Assembly (NCBI GenBank): GCA_032207245.1
Contig: CM063509.1
Coordinates: forward strand, 106,492,021-106,556,020
DNA length: 64,000 bases
Direction of reading: 5' to 3'
Source: Pardosa pseudoannulata
Lineage: Eukaryota > Arthropoda > Arachnida > Araneae > Lycosidae
Shown here: positions 62,001 through 63,610 of the stretch, in pieces
How the letters are laid out: every line of letters begins with the position of its first letter
Position numbering within the stretch: position 1 is the first letter of the stretch
Position numbers and translations under genes: made by a program
The notes under the pieces: generated by a model
The model's input: the letters and a program-made list of their open reading frames with translations, nothing else
The model's database searches: none
What the model was told of the DNA's origin: nothing

Positions 62001-62366
62001 ATATAATTTTATCCCTATCAAATATGAGATTTAAATATTTTAAATTTTCTCTTGCTTATTAATGTAACCTAAACACTTAATTTCTTTTTCTTACCCATGA
62101 ACATTTAGAGCTCTTAAATGTTGGGCAGTATTTCCAGAACTAAGACGTTATGTATGTCCCGTAATGCCTGTTCTAGAACTTTCTCCAGTAAGTAGTTTAA
62201 TTCTTTTATCATAACTATCATATTATGATATTGATATTAACTTTTAAAATAATCATGAATGTGTTTTTTCAAATTTTACAATGTATATTAAATTTAAATT
62301 TTATCCATTAGTTCAGTGAAAGATATCTTTTAAACAAAAGACTAAAAGTTGGCATTTCTTTAACAG
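4903..62366 (+). CDS. PEP-synthase-like protein (PPDK_N/ATP-grasp family), 26 exons, partial at both ends
   Basis: Spliced gene assembled by eye: 26 exons, 2507 coding bases, 835 whole codons without a stop. Every chosen exon is bounded by AG/GT, and all junction phases agree. It resembles the arthropod 'putative phosphoenolpyruvate synthase' family. Members carry an N-terminal accessory region, a PPDK_N ATP-binding domain, a helical linker and a C-terminal PEP-utiliser swivelling domain. True PEP synthases convert pyruvate, ATP and water to PEP, AMP and phosphate. Here the accessory-domain end, PPDK_N and linker are visible; the start and the swivelling His domain are outside the window. Landmarks kept: [46 protein letters not shown]-site motifs are replaced ([24 protein letters not shown]), so PEP synthesis is doubtful. 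Introns range from under 100 bases to about 6.7 kb and are full of transposons. Family assignment is from remembered consensus; no search was run. Confidence 0.85.
5132..5270 (+). CDS. PEP-synthase-like exon 2: end of accessory domain
   Basis: Acceptor ttatag, donor GAGAA|gtaaaa. Encodes [20 protein letters not shown] then [19 protein letters not shown], ending GGVVIE. The VNG-x-x-G-G-V-x-IE pattern matches the 'VNG..GwGv.E' strand that closes the family's accessory domain. Leaves phase 2, matched by exon 3. Confidence 0.8.
5452..6128. mobile_element. Four-copy MITE family, copy A (no inner insertion)
   Basis: Shares ordered blocks with copies at 24.2, 32.0 and 44.9 kb: 'tctaagctgagaatttttgg', then 'cagatctatggaacagatg', then an A-rich middle, then 'ttttgaattttgggtaattttt'. 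Ends are weakly inverted (cttccgtgtataa type in better copies). Confidence 0.6.
6515..7135 (+). mobile_element. Non-LTR retrotransposon fragment: RNase H and C-terminal region
   Basis: Reads [20 protein letters not shown], then [20 protein letters not shown], the D-S-Q-A and W-x-P-x-x-G-x-x-x-N-E-x-x-D signatures of retroelement RNase H. After a frameshift it continues with a C-terminal zinc-knuckle-like segment ([10 protein letters not shown]) and [14 protein letters not shown]. The RNase H His in W-x-P-S-H is a Tyr. It is a decayed, 5'-truncated copy in intron 2. Confidence 0.75.
7881..8008 (+). CDS. PEP-synthase-like exon 3: start of PPDK_N domain
   Basis: Acceptor aactttag, donor CCAGGA|gtaata, phase 2 to 0. 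Encodes [20 protein letters not shown] followed by [20 protein letters not shown]. The second part aligns with the family's LVGGKGSSLAQL loop. The GGK is replaced by GNV, so the ATP-contacting Lys of that loop is absent. Confidence 0.85.
8009..10878. repeat. Diverged ~0.6-kb tandem duplication inside intron 3
   Basis: Two units share several ordered landmarks. 'aaagtaggattttag.attaatatgccatttt' occurs at 9113 and 9720. 'ataaagtaggatt' occurs at 9431 and 10072. 'cacagaaaacctgtt.atga' occurs at 9470 and 10117. A weaker third copy of the 'tttgccatttaatattt' block is near 8183. The rest of the intron is poly-T-rich and unassigned. Confidence 0.55.
10879..10976 (+). CDS. PEP-synthase-like exon 4: PPDK_N strand after the first loop
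   Basis: Acceptor cattatag, donor GTTTT|gtaagt. Encodes [20 protein letters not shown] and then [20 protein letters not shown] matches the family's VPQGIVVTT strand that precedes an A-Y/F-x-x-F helix. Phase 0 to 2. Confidence 0.85.
10977..12595. other. Intron 4, mostly featureless
   Basis: AT-rich. A short piece at 11636-11712 ('catggatgtttgtagcca...aatcagctttaa') looks like a family-1 SINE tail. Nothing else recognised. Confidence 0.4.
12596..12634 (+). CDS. PEP-synthase-like exon 5 (39 bases)
   Basis: Micro-exon with acceptor tttttag and donor GATAA|gtatgt. It encodes [13 protein letters not shown], part of the helix before the ATP loop. It is accepted because phase 2 on both sides joins exons 4 and 6 without a break. 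Confidence 0.75.
12721..12842 (+). CDS. PEP-synthase-like exon 6: lid helices and altered RSSA loop
   Basis: Acceptor ctttttttag, donor CATG|gtagac. Encodes [20 protein letters not shown], then [20 protein letters not shown]. The last residues sit where active members have A-V-R-S-S-A-x-x-E-D. The Arg and both Ser-Ala positions are replaced (CIYPSIHG). Phase 2 to 1. Confidence 0.85.
13081..13803. mobile_element. TIR element with repeated TTTAGTCAC motifs
   Basis: Left 'gatgacacaggcttgcaa' and right 'ttgcaagcctgatgacacc' are inverted around a shared 11-base core. Immediately inside both ends are 'ttcacctt'-like blocks and clusters of 'tttagtcactttt' (13112-13160 and 13717-13740). No protein frame. 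DNA-transposon type unassigned. Confidence 0.55.
14445..14778. mobile_element. LTR-like repeat, copy 1
   Basis: Starts tgacacagtccg, ends acctgaca next to (TA)-rich sequence. It shares order and wording with 42131-42471: 'cacat.tttatt', 'tataacttc', 'cttgcttaatt' and the final 'ttttaa.cctgacatatatatgtat'. It could be a solo LTR on the minus strand, or another repeat that seeds the TA tract. Confidence 0.35.
15226..15396 (+). repeat. SINE family 1 copy
   Basis: Contains a degenerate tRNA head ('catggttagggcacag'), a clear B box (gggtttgaatccc), then 'tggcatggatatctgtagctgttcagaattg' in parts and the closing 'gtagcactccaaaccaaacc'. Confidence 0.75.
15880..16162 (-). repeat. tRNA-derived SINE (family 3)
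   Basis: On the minus strand it reads a head 'cagtggcattgagatagcgc' and a B-box-like 'gtttgatccct'. The body matches 41703-41965 and 61558-61805: 'ttgactcagc..tcaccccttcag', 'aactaaacactgggggttcc', 'acatatgcttcacaccccag'. About 260-280 bases. Confidence 0.75.
16324..16394 (+). CDS. PEP-synthase-like exon 7
   Basis: Acceptor tttttaag, donor CCTCAA|gtaaga. Encodes [20 protein letters not shown] then LPQ. It aligns with the family's EDSE..SAAGQMETFLGV segment, but the GQ-x-x-T turn is gone. Phase 1 to 0. Confidence 0.85.
16395..17150. other. Intron 7, featureless part
   Basis: AT-rich; nothing recognised. Confidence 0.4.
17207..17563 (+). CDS. Unrecognised 118-codon open frame in intron 7
   Basis: One of the longest uninterrupted frames of the window ([20 protein letters not shown]...), open for some codons upstream of the ATG too. 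I recognise no family. No signal peptide, membrane segment or zinc motif is visible. It could be a retroelement remnant, an exon of another transcript, or chance; length in AT-rich DNA makes chance less comfortable but not excluded. Confidence 0.25.
   Translation: MYSAALGYERIHENLEIKMLSLFRQSIFGSFPPKHFTFTYSAVRVQVSQPISVYSSSQDIIKVKLGYEKESYQYSRAEQKLILVFSKLPKVTICRSKTDISPNFLILGIEAPEIYFRI
17597..17648. repeat. (TA)n microsatellite
   Basis: Perfect-to-near-perfect TA tract directly abutting the Tigger 5' terminus, as expected for a TA-target transposon. Confidence 0.9.
17649..18541 (+). mobile_element. Tigger/pogo-like DNA transposon, internally deleted
   Basis: Termini 'agtgaaacttctccgagtgg' and, inverted at the right end, 'cagtgaaacctctctgagca', flanked by TA. 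At 18163-18312 the + strand encodes [20 protein letters not shown] then [20 protein letters not shown], the CENP-B/pogo-type N-terminal helix-turn-helix. The rest of the transposase is missing. The last 80 bases (18463-18541) form their own near-palindrome. Confidence 0.85.
18920..18983 (+). CDS. PEP-synthase-like exon 8: CWASQF helix
   Basis: Acceptor tcccatcag, donor GTAAAAA|gtaagc. Encodes [20 protein letters not shown] then KK. The KKCWASQF helix is one of the clearest family signatures in the window. Phase 0 to 2. Confidence 0.9.
18984..20059. other. Intron 8, unassigned
   Basis: AT-rich with two GC-richer patches at 19190-19270 ('ttcagtgccgaaaaaataatgg') and 19840-19885 ('gttggtgcccaaggcacgc'). 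They look like worn transposon pieces, but I could not pair them. Confidence 0.3.
20060..20201 (+). CDS. PEP-synthase-like exon 9: VQ..V...SGI-T-DP-TGNP block
   Basis: Acceptor attttctag, donor GATAAG|gtattt. Encodes [20 protein letters not shown], then [20 protein letters not shown], then [25 protein letters not shown] is diagnostic of PPDK_N. The following glycine-rich GLGE loop is replaced by EGIDK. Confidence 0.92.
20250..20383 (+). repeat. SINE family 1 copy, head mostly lost
   Basis: 'ggatgtttgtagccattcaaaatcagctttaagcag' in parts, then 'tagatcctaatctcattagc' and 'ccaaactgagccaaatc' follow the family-1 tail order. Confidence 0.7.
20740..21060. other. GC-richer unassigned repeat-like block
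   Basis: Clearly richer in GC than surroundings ('gtgttgccgctctgaaatatag') and ending in 'ttacatatatatgtatata', as the LTR-like repeats at 14.4 and 42.1 kb do. Possibly a third, diverged member. Confidence 0.3.
21371..21454. repeat. Compound microsatellite (TC)n(CA)n(TA)n
   Basis: Three adjacent dinucleotide tracts. Frames across it on both strands are repeat artefacts. Confidence 0.95.
22060..22142. mobile_element. hAT-like terminus
   Basis: 'cacccccaaaattgc...tgtacccctgc' followed by 'cccagttgggggaaccactg', the usual right end of non-autonomous hAT elements. The left end was not located. Confidence 0.5.
22143..23429. other. Intron 9, right part
   Basis: AT-rich; nothing recognised. Confidence 0.4.
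23430..23532 (+). CDS. PEP-synthase-like exon 10
   Basis: Acceptor aacatttcag, donor AATAAAG|gtaggt. Encodes [20 protein letters not shown], then [14 protein letters not shown]. It corresponds to the variable stretch after GLGE, where active enzymes read 'VSG.V.PD.'. That motif is not seen. Phase 0 to 1. Confidence 0.8.
23606..24145. mobile_element. hAT-like MITE with an internal tandem triplication
   Basis: Same wording as the single-unit copy at 31044-31272: 'ggagtggtcaactgcag', 'ggcaca', 'gtgaaaattctaatttt' and the end 'cagtttgcaaatagaaatgtctaaaaca' in parts. In this copy the middle is repeated three times. Confidence 0.65.
23626..24117. repeat. Three exact-length 164-bp tandem units
   Basis: Units start with 'gaaagccact' at 23626, 23790 and 23954. 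Each ends in 'ttattttaaca', and the array stops at 24117. Units 2 and 3 are nearly identical; unit 1 differs at a few sites. The equal length and high identity mean recent amplification. Confidence 0.95.
24209..25140. mobile_element. Four-copy MITE family, copy B, with inner hAT-like insertion
   Basis: Blocks 'cttatatatggatccatgg', 'ttctaaagtgggagg', 'ggttttgaattctgggtaattttt' and the end 'ctcagcttatacatgaag' mark the family. Between about 24726 and 24959 sits 'catgattctcaaactgag...agggttggtg', flanked by related 'tctagcac' and 'tgtagcat', an 8-base duplication. Confidence 0.65.
25375..25625 (+). mobile_element. Non-LTR retrotransposon C-terminal fragment
   Basis: Reads [20 protein letters not shown], then [20 protein letters not shown], then a stop and LLCPDF. 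This is the 'fRLrTGHd.L...l...gi....C.lC....e...HlL.CP' segment after RNase H. One in-frame stop shows it is dead. Confidence 0.75.
25626..26720. other. Intron 10, remainder
   Basis: AT-rich; nothing recognised. Confidence 0.4.
26721..26788 (+). CDS. PEP-synthase-like exon 11
   Basis: Acceptor tttgttacag, donor TGCAAA|gtaagt. Encodes [20 protein letters not shown] then ACK, leading into the E-x-x-F-x-x-P helix of the next exon. Phase 1 to 0. Confidence 0.8.
27255..27326 (+). CDS. PEP-synthase-like exon 12: P-x-x-IEW metal-site strand
   Basis: Acceptor tccttctag, donor ATACAG|gtaact. Encodes [20 protein letters not shown] then YVIQ. Family members read PqDIEWa...lLQ. The Glu and the final Gln are kept, while the Asp is a Cys. 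Phase 0 both sides. Confidence 0.9.
27391..27598. repeat. Complex TA/CA microsatellite
   Basis: Alternates (TA)n, (TATACA)n, (CA)n, (TA)n, (CA)n and (TA)n over about 200 bases, beginning only about 65 bases after exon 12. All long frames here are low-complexity artefacts. Confidence 0.95.
27650..29152. other. Intron 12, remainder
   Basis: A somewhat GC-richer stretch at 27650-27880 ('aggtcgcacatatgtaatat') may be an old repeat. Short CA/TA tracts at 28745-28860. No exon seen. Confidence 0.35.
29153..29259 (+). CDS. PEP-synthase-like exon 13: RPIT end of PPDK_N
   Basis: Acceptor tttatttag, donor TCTGG|gtattt. Begins [20 protein letters not shown] and ends [11 protein letters not shown]. It completes the IQ|IRPIT motif across the junction, the usual end of the PPDK_N domain. 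Phase 0 to 2. Confidence 0.9.
29877..30801 (+). mobile_element. Mariner-like relic with both termini
   Basis: Termini 'gggtctgtataaaaagtaat' and, inverted at the right, 'agggtttgtgcgaaaagtaa', each next to TA. Inside, broken + strand frames keep the mariner catalytic-domain end: ...[20 protein letters not shown] followed by [10 protein letters not shown], the worn 'P.YSPDLAPCDFFLFPK.K' region. Many stops; inactive. Confidence 0.8.
31044..31272. mobile_element. hAT-like MITE, single-unit copy
   Basis: Starts 'caggggtgagtaacctttt', contains 'atggcacatgaagtaggcc' and 'ggtgaaaattatattttt', and ends 'cagtttaagaacagagatatctaaaaca' in parts. Sister of the triplicated copy at 23.6 kb. Confidence 0.65.
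31658..31730 (+). CDS. PEP-synthase-like exon 14: G-E-x-x-x-G-x-x-SPL block
   Basis: Acceptor actttttag, donor ATTGCT|gtgagt. Encodes [20 protein letters not shown] then VVIA, matching the family's GEVYPGAxSPL segment that opens the linker. Phase 2 to 0. Confidence 0.85.
32003..32985. mobile_element. Four-copy MITE family, copy C, with inner hAT-like insertion
   Basis: Family blocks 'gaatttttgggacttttc', 'ctaaagtgggagg' and 'tttgaattctgggtaaattt'. The inner insertion at about 32577-32806 ('gcaattcttaaacttgg...gagaacagttgg') matches that of copy B at the same place. A (TA)n tract follows at 32996-33032. Confidence 0.65.
33033..34484. other. Intron 14, remainder
   Basis: A possible piggyBac-type end at 33533 ('ttaaccctagaatgcc') has no partner seen. 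Simple repeats: (TTTA)n at 34119-34146, (GT)n at 34148-34160, A-run plus (AAT)n at 34221-34248. No exon recognised. Confidence 0.45.
34485..34589 (+). CDS. PEP-synthase-like exon 15: linker
   Basis: Acceptor ctgttttcag, donor GCAGAT|gtcagt. Encodes [20 protein letters not shown], then [15 protein letters not shown]. The donor is weaker than others in this gene, so the 3' boundary is less certain; the frame stops three codons later. Phase 0 both sides. Confidence 0.7.
34982..35023. other. 15-bp hairpin
   Basis: Left arm gcatagtcgagcctt and right arm aaggttcgactatgc pair over 15 positions with one G-T wobble, around a 12-base loop. It sits at the left edge of the retroelement fragment that follows. 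Confidence 0.8.
35010..35345 (+). mobile_element. Non-LTR retrotransposon C-terminal fragment, nearly intact frame
   Basis: An open frame reads [20 protein letters not shown], then [20 protein letters not shown], then [20 protein letters not shown] and YWTARHHML. This is the LPR...fRL.TGHd.L...L...gl.....C..C......HL..CPal...YW.aR segment following RNase H. Best preserved of three such fragments. Confidence 0.8.
36012..36184 (+). repeat. SINE family 1 copy
   Basis: Degenerate head ('ctgagcagtggctaaatagt'), B-box-like 'gtttcaaatcctg', then 'gaaatcagcattaggcagta' and the end 'agcattccaaatcaaaa'. Confidence 0.7.
36205..36420 (+). repeat. SINE family 2, 3' part
   Basis: Read in reverse, 'gatctgtaataccataattt' and 'cagtagaaatgctgcagcat' match the 3' end of the fuller copy at 48843-49240. 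The tRNA head is missing. Confidence 0.45.
36839..37000 (+). CDS. PEP-synthase-like exon 16: linker
   Basis: Acceptor tttatttgcag, donor TTTAAA|gtaagg. Starts [20 protein letters not shown] and continues [20 protein letters not shown]. The helical, aromatic-rich sequence is typical of the poorly conserved linker of this family. It is supported by position, splice sites and phase. Confidence 0.75.
37873..38007 (+). CDS. PEP-synthase-like exon 17: linker
   Basis: Acceptor taatttcag, donor ATAATG|gtagca. Encodes [20 protein letters not shown], then [20 protein letters not shown] and QDLIM. The frame stays open to 38136, so a later donor such as ATA|gtattt near 38041 is possible. About 20-25 family residues seem missing between this exon and the next. 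Confidence 0.72.
38441..38954. mobile_element. piggyBac-type MITE
   Basis: TTAA on both sides. Left terminus ccctttaatgcctgg and right terminus, inverted, the same ccctttaatgcc. 514 bases including the TTAA copies, with no transposase frame. Located in intron 17. Confidence 0.85.
38955..40800. other. Intron 17, middle part
   Basis: Mixed-composition sequence without a recognised exon. 40390 carries 'ttaaccttttcgtgggcc', resembling a piggyBac-type end with no partner seen. Confidence 0.35.
40810..40972 (+). repeat. SINE family 1 copy
   Basis: 'agagtgctgctcttcgggac', B-box-like 'tgaattagaatctc', 'agtaggttctggtcttatta' and the end 'tagcctttcaaaccaaccc' follow family-1 order. Confidence 0.7.
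41703..41965 (+). repeat. SINE family 3 copy
   Basis: tRNA-like head 'cagtggcattggggtagtgc', B-box 'ggtttgatcctcg', then 'gttgactcagctttacatcc' and 'aactaaacactcgggattcc'. Best-preserved head of the family. Confidence 0.75.
42094..42130. repeat. (TA)n microsatellite
   Basis: TA tract abutting the LTR-like repeat copy 2. Confidence 0.9.
42131..42471. mobile_element. LTR-like repeat, copy 2
   Basis: Begins tgtcgtatccagtgg, ends agacatgaca, flanked by TA-rich sequence. Homologous in order to 14445-14778. A 'tttatt' near the left end could be a minus-strand polyadenylation signal. Solo LTR is one reading. Confidence 0.4.
42600..42669 (+). CDS. Possible missing linker exon of the PEP-synthase-like gene
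   Basis: After the acceptor-like aatttgtag the frame reads [20 protein letters not shown], resembling the S..S...(V)LL...L helix expected between exons 17 and 18. It lies in the largest intron. However, its phase does not fit the donors I prefer for exon 17, and no good donor restores the frame into exon 18. It may be a decayed exon or chance. Confidence 0.3.
42700..44020. other. Intron 17, right part
   Basis: AT-rich; a small hairpin at 43231-43256 (gcttctc...gagaagc). No exon recognised. Confidence 0.4.
44024..44200 (+). repeat. SINE family 1, well-preserved copy
   Basis: B box 'gggttcgaatcccac', then 'ggtggcatgaatgtttggag', 'ccgttcggaattggctttaa', 'taggtcccggtctcattagc' and 'ccatagcactccaaatcaaa'. 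The head 'acaatggctgattggttgct' is a worn tRNA A-box region. Confidence 0.85.
44228..44377 (+). repeat. SINE family 1 copy, adjacent to the previous one
   Basis: 'gtttcaaatcctgctg', 'taagcagtagatcctgatat' and 'agatcatagaattgaaaatt' keep the family order. More diverged than its neighbour. Confidence 0.6.
44749..44835 (+). CDS. PEP-synthase-like exon 18: linker with [11 protein letters not shown]
   Basis: Double acceptor ttttag-ag; the second AG gives phase 0. Donor ATAATG|gtaaat. Encodes [20 protein letters not shown] then EGDIVLDIM, fitting the family's 'D...LLS...VvSAeVP.aLE' segment. Confidence 0.75.
44888..44938. repeat. (TA)n microsatellite
   Basis: TA tract joined directly to the left end of MITE copy D, about 50 bases after exon 18. 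Confidence 0.9.
44939..45635. mobile_element. Four-copy MITE family, copy D (no inner insertion)
   Basis: Left 'acttctgtgcataatctgag', middle 'ggtcatcaaattagcaaaag', right 'gatttgaattttgggtaaat' and 'ttaagtatagatgaa'. The site where copies B and C hold the insertion reads 'atggtgtagtgcattac' here. Confidence 0.65.
45836..46100. other. LTR-like or unclassified repeat block
   Basis: Less AT-rich block with 'tgtggtgacacatgatagag' at the left and 'aatacgtgactgcagtgac' at the right. Contains 'ggggctttatttt', which could be a minus-strand polyadenylation signal. No second copy found. Confidence 0.25.
46231..46262. repeat. Poly-T followed by poly-G
   Basis: 23 T followed by 9 G. Confidence 0.95.
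46263..47060. other. Intron 18, right part
   Basis: AT-rich; no exon or element recognised. Confidence 0.4.
47061..47123 (+). CDS. PEP-synthase-like exon 19
   Basis: Acceptor tttattttcag, donor ACTGAG|gttagt. Encodes [20 protein letters not shown] then E, continuing the helix toward the 'a..WL' segment. Phase 0 both sides. Confidence 0.78.
47205..47362 (+). repeat. SINE family 1 copy, diverged
   Basis: 'ggcatgaatgttcgttgcta', 'ttggaatcagctttaaacta' and 'cttgaatcttgtgttaaaat' keep the family order; the tRNA head is barely visible. Confidence 0.6.
47427..47594. mobile_element. Foldback MITE
   Basis: Left arm (47427-47471) begins gttgaaatcaagttacaac and ends aaaaaggggaa. The right arm (47551-47594) is its inverted copy with few mismatches. 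The loop is about 80 bases, so nearly the whole element can fold into one hairpin. Confidence 0.85.
48065..48157 (+). CDS. PEP-synthase-like exon 20: HGHRSQDE motif
   Basis: Acceptor actttattag, donor GATGAA|gtaaag. Encodes [20 protein letters not shown], then [12 protein letters not shown]..Fl..HGHR...E is the best conserved linker motif of the family and is intact here. Phase 0 both sides. Confidence 0.92.
48400..48459 (+). CDS. PEP-synthase-like exon 21
   Basis: Acceptor tccttgcag, donor CTCCAA|gtaatt. Encodes [20 protein letters not shown], matching the family's 'fD.....W..dP..li..lq' that directly follows HGHR...E. Confidence 0.88.
48460..48840. other. Intron 21, left part
   Basis: AT-rich; nothing recognised. 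Confidence 0.4.
48843..49240 (-). repeat. tRNA-derived SINE (family 2)
   Basis: On the minus strand the head reads 'tatggtagctcagtcggcaa' (strong A box), followed by a degenerate B box 'ggttgcaaattc'. The body runs to 48843, whose end matches 36205-36420. Confidence 0.65.
49320..50330 (-). mobile_element. Mariner-family transposase relic
   Basis: Minus-strand frames, broken by stops and shifts, read [20 protein letters not shown] then [20 protein letters not shown] (N-terminal HTH), [14 protein letters not shown] (first catalytic Asp region) and [16 protein letters not shown]. Further C-terminal pieces continue to about 49330. A long A-run (poly-T at 50004-50032 on +) has expanded inside the frame. 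Inactive. Confidence 0.85.
50331..50840. other. Intron 21, stretch before a SINE
   Basis: AT-rich; nothing recognised beyond the possible right edge of the mariner relic. Confidence 0.35.
50848..51024 (+). repeat. SINE family 1, best copy
   Basis: Head 'gctggccgaatggttagggt' is a Ser/Leu-type tRNA A box. B box 'ggttcaaatccc' follows at tRNA spacing. Then 'tagccgttcggaatcggctt', 'gtaggtcctggtctcattag' and 'gtagcactccaaaccaaacc'. About 175 bases. Confidence 0.9.
51025..52252. other. Intron 21, right part
   Basis: AT-rich; nothing recognised. Confidence 0.4.
52253..52350 (+). CDS. PEP-synthase-like exon 22
   Basis: Acceptor taattttag, donor ACAAAG|gtacat. Encodes [20 protein letters not shown] then [12 protein letters not shown]. 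Variable linker region; phase 0 to 2 joins exon 23. Confidence 0.78.
52452..52642. mobile_element. Short piggyBac-type MITE
   Basis: Flanked by TTAA on both sides. Left terminus acctttgcctgtcatgt; right terminus inverted reads ccttttgcctatcctgta. 191 bases with TTAA copies, in intron 22. The same right end occurs alone near 60178. Confidence 0.8.
52643..53130. other. Intron 22, right part
   Basis: AT-rich; nothing recognised. Confidence 0.4.
53154..53217 (+). CDS. PEP-synthase-like exon 23
   Basis: Acceptor taattttcag, donor GCAAAA|gtatgt. Encodes [20 protein letters not shown] then K, in the place of the family's 'L..li...R..v..RE.tKS'. The conserved RE is not kept. Phase 2 to 0. Confidence 0.8.
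53281..53395. other. GC-richer unassigned patch after exon 23
   Basis: 'gataaacccgggctgtgaat' and 'cgacaatgcgacaacacacc' stand out from the AT-rich intron. Probably a worn repeat; no match elsewhere in the window. Confidence 0.3.
53670..54480. repeat. Repeat with 'gggaaagtcatgg' motifs at both ends
   Basis: 'cagggaaagtcatgga' occurs near 53721 and again near 54400, both close to GC-richer edges ('gggcccatccacaatgtcc' left, 'gataccctgtccatgtcac' right). Reads like one element of about 0.8 kb. Type unknown. Confidence 0.4.
54481..57670. other. Intron 23, long unassigned stretch
   Basis: Mostly AT-rich. Small richer patches at 55200-55320 ('aacaggcccagttggaagc') and 57480-57660 ('tggtgttgcagcctgggatg') look like old repeats. 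No exon recognised. Confidence 0.35.
57680..58234 (+). mobile_element. Probable solo LTR (Ty3/Gypsy-like)
   Basis: Starts tgtaacctgagc and ends gtcatcaca, the TG...CA pattern. TATA box ggtataaaaagcc at about 57804, GC-richer transcribed part, polyadenylation signal aataaaag at 58153. Flanks ctatg and ctaca could be a worn 5-base target duplication. A 45-base A-run (57726-57770) with one C lies upstream of the TATA box. No internal retroelement genes adjoin. Confidence 0.65.
58235..59522. other. Intron 23, right end
   Basis: AT-rich. A SINE family-1 tail fragment lies at 59133-59190 ('aggacctggtcttgtgtaac', 'ctgtagccctcgtaaccaaa'). Confidence 0.5.
59523..59686 (+). CDS. PEP-synthase-like exon 24: helices before the swivelling domain
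   Basis: Acceptor ttgtttttcag, donor ACAAA|gtatgt. Encodes [20 protein letters not shown], then [20 protein letters not shown], then [15 protein letters not shown]. It follows the family pattern KS.ii......R.ay..l...mv.eg.lP...l.ffLt..Ei..l. closely. Phase 0 to 2. Confidence 0.9.
60178..60193. mobile_element. Lone piggyBac-type MITE end
   Basis: 'ataggcaaaaggttaa' is identical to the right end of the MITE at 52452-52642. No left end was found within a few hundred bases, so this copy is truncated or the match is chance. Confidence 0.35.
60232..60412 (+). repeat. SINE family 1 copy, diverged
   Basis: 'gtaaaggtactgtcttttgg' (head), 'ggatttgaatctttgg' (B box region) and 'taaccatttgaaatcattta' keep family order. 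Confidence 0.55.
60922..61320. mobile_element. LTR-like GC-richer block
   Basis: Begins 'tgtgtaacaataagttacat', carries GC-rich sequence ('cctcccgccgttctggagtg', 'gggccgatgccgactcgag') unlike its surroundings, and has a 132-codon minus-strand frame of low recognisability. The start resembles the TGTAAC start of the solo LTR at 57680. Ends are not defined. Confidence 0.35.
61558..61805 (-). repeat. SINE family 3 copy
   Basis: Minus-strand tRNA-like head near 61800, with 'gttcaatccttgg' as B box region. On the + strand 'aagcatatgtcttggttaga' and 'cccccagtgtttagttctca' match the copy at 15880-16162. Confidence 0.75.
62109..62187 (+). CDS. PEP-synthase-like exon 25
   Basis: Acceptor aacatttag, donor TCTCCA|gtaagt. 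Encodes [20 protein letters not shown] then VLELSP. It matches 'kA..Rrr.fpel....fpei' in the family. Phase 2 to 0. Confidence 0.85.
62312..62366 (+). CDS. PEP-synthase-like exon 26 (last seen)
   Basis: Acceptor ttatccattag, donor TTAACAG|gtaagt. Encodes [19 protein letters not shown], leaving phase 1. The final LTG should begin the swivelling PEP-utiliser domain ('l.G.P.S.G'). The domain itself, with the catalytic His, must lie beyond 64000 or be absent. Confidence 0.75.
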
Positions 62367-63605
62367 GTAAGTATTACTACATTAGTTTTTATTTATAACA
62401 AATAATTATAGTAATTGTTAATTCTCTTACAGTAAGTAATGTGTGTTATAGTTAGTAAGTGTTGTAAATAATGAAATATGGAGCATTTTAAAATTAGAAA
62501 TCTCAGTTTTTATCTTTCTGTGATTTTAATGTGCCAGATGGAATTTGGTGTAACATTTTGACCTTCTATTTTATGGTCTGTTTAAATTTTTAATGTACCT
62601 CAAAGTTTTAAATTTCAACTTTTTTATGATTATATTATTTTCTGTATACTTGATGTATGAGGAATTAATTGAAATCTAAACTTTAAATTTTGCATGTTAA
62701 TATGTACAACAATGTAAGTGCTTATTAAGTCAAGATTCTTCTGATCTGAAGCATTAGGAGAAGGATACTTATATTCCTCCTTAATTACTCATAGAATTCC
62801 TATTAAATTTTATTAGTACTCTAAATTTCTGAAATTTTATACTTTTTTCTTTTACATCTTTAATTTTTTTAATCTGTAAAATTTTGTGTATTGATATTTT
62901 GTTTATAGTGTAAGTATATTTTATAGAAAGTTTTTGTTTGATCGAAATGTAGAAAGCTTAACGTTTTCTATCAGATGTAGAAAAATGTAAGCAGTAGTAA
63001 AATTTAATTAGTAGCTAAATTTTCTATACCCTTAAAAAGTTTTTTCTGAAATAGATTTTGAACATTTTATACATAAATAAATAAAGTTTTATCTATAAAA
63101 ATATCCTAATTAGTCAGTAACTTATTTTTCTCATTTTTAACTCCAAAGGGTGGAAGGATTTCTGCTTCCCAGGTACAAAATCAATAGCTTTCAATTCTTT
63201 CCATAATTTAGTGTGGTTTTCATAAGAGTTTGATGATTGATACTGAAGTTTTAGCCTGTGTGGTCACATATTTAACTAGCTGTCATCGAGCTTTCAGGAA
63301 TGCTGAGATAGATAATATATGCTGAGATCCTTGTAAAAAAATGTGCAATTTTTGCTCTTTGATGACAGTTTGTCATTCCCTTGTTAGGTTTTGTGGCATA
63401 TATATGGATGGTGCTGTTCAGTTTTCAAAGTTTATAGAATGAAGTGAAGCTTTTATGGATTTTTGGCTGTGATTAACTTCTTGAGTTTAGAGTTTTGGAT
63501 TGCTTGAACTGAATAGACTGTAGATTCTATCCCAGGAAACAAATTAAGTTAACAATTTTCTCCTTAAATTACATGTGGAGATTTTAGACATGTCATTCAT
63601 ATATA
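62367..63605. other. Start of the intron after exon 26
   Basis: AT-rich to 63130, then a less AT-rich block without recognised coding. The next exon, expected to hold the swivelling domain, was not found before the window ends. Confidence 0.4.
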
Positions 63606-63610
63606 TATAT

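Noticed and set aside
63149..63173. Possible next exon of the PEP-synthase-like gene (ccaaag|GGTGG...CCCAG|gtaca)
   Set aside because: Splice signals are plausible, but in the required phase the peptide does not resemble the start of the swivelling domain.
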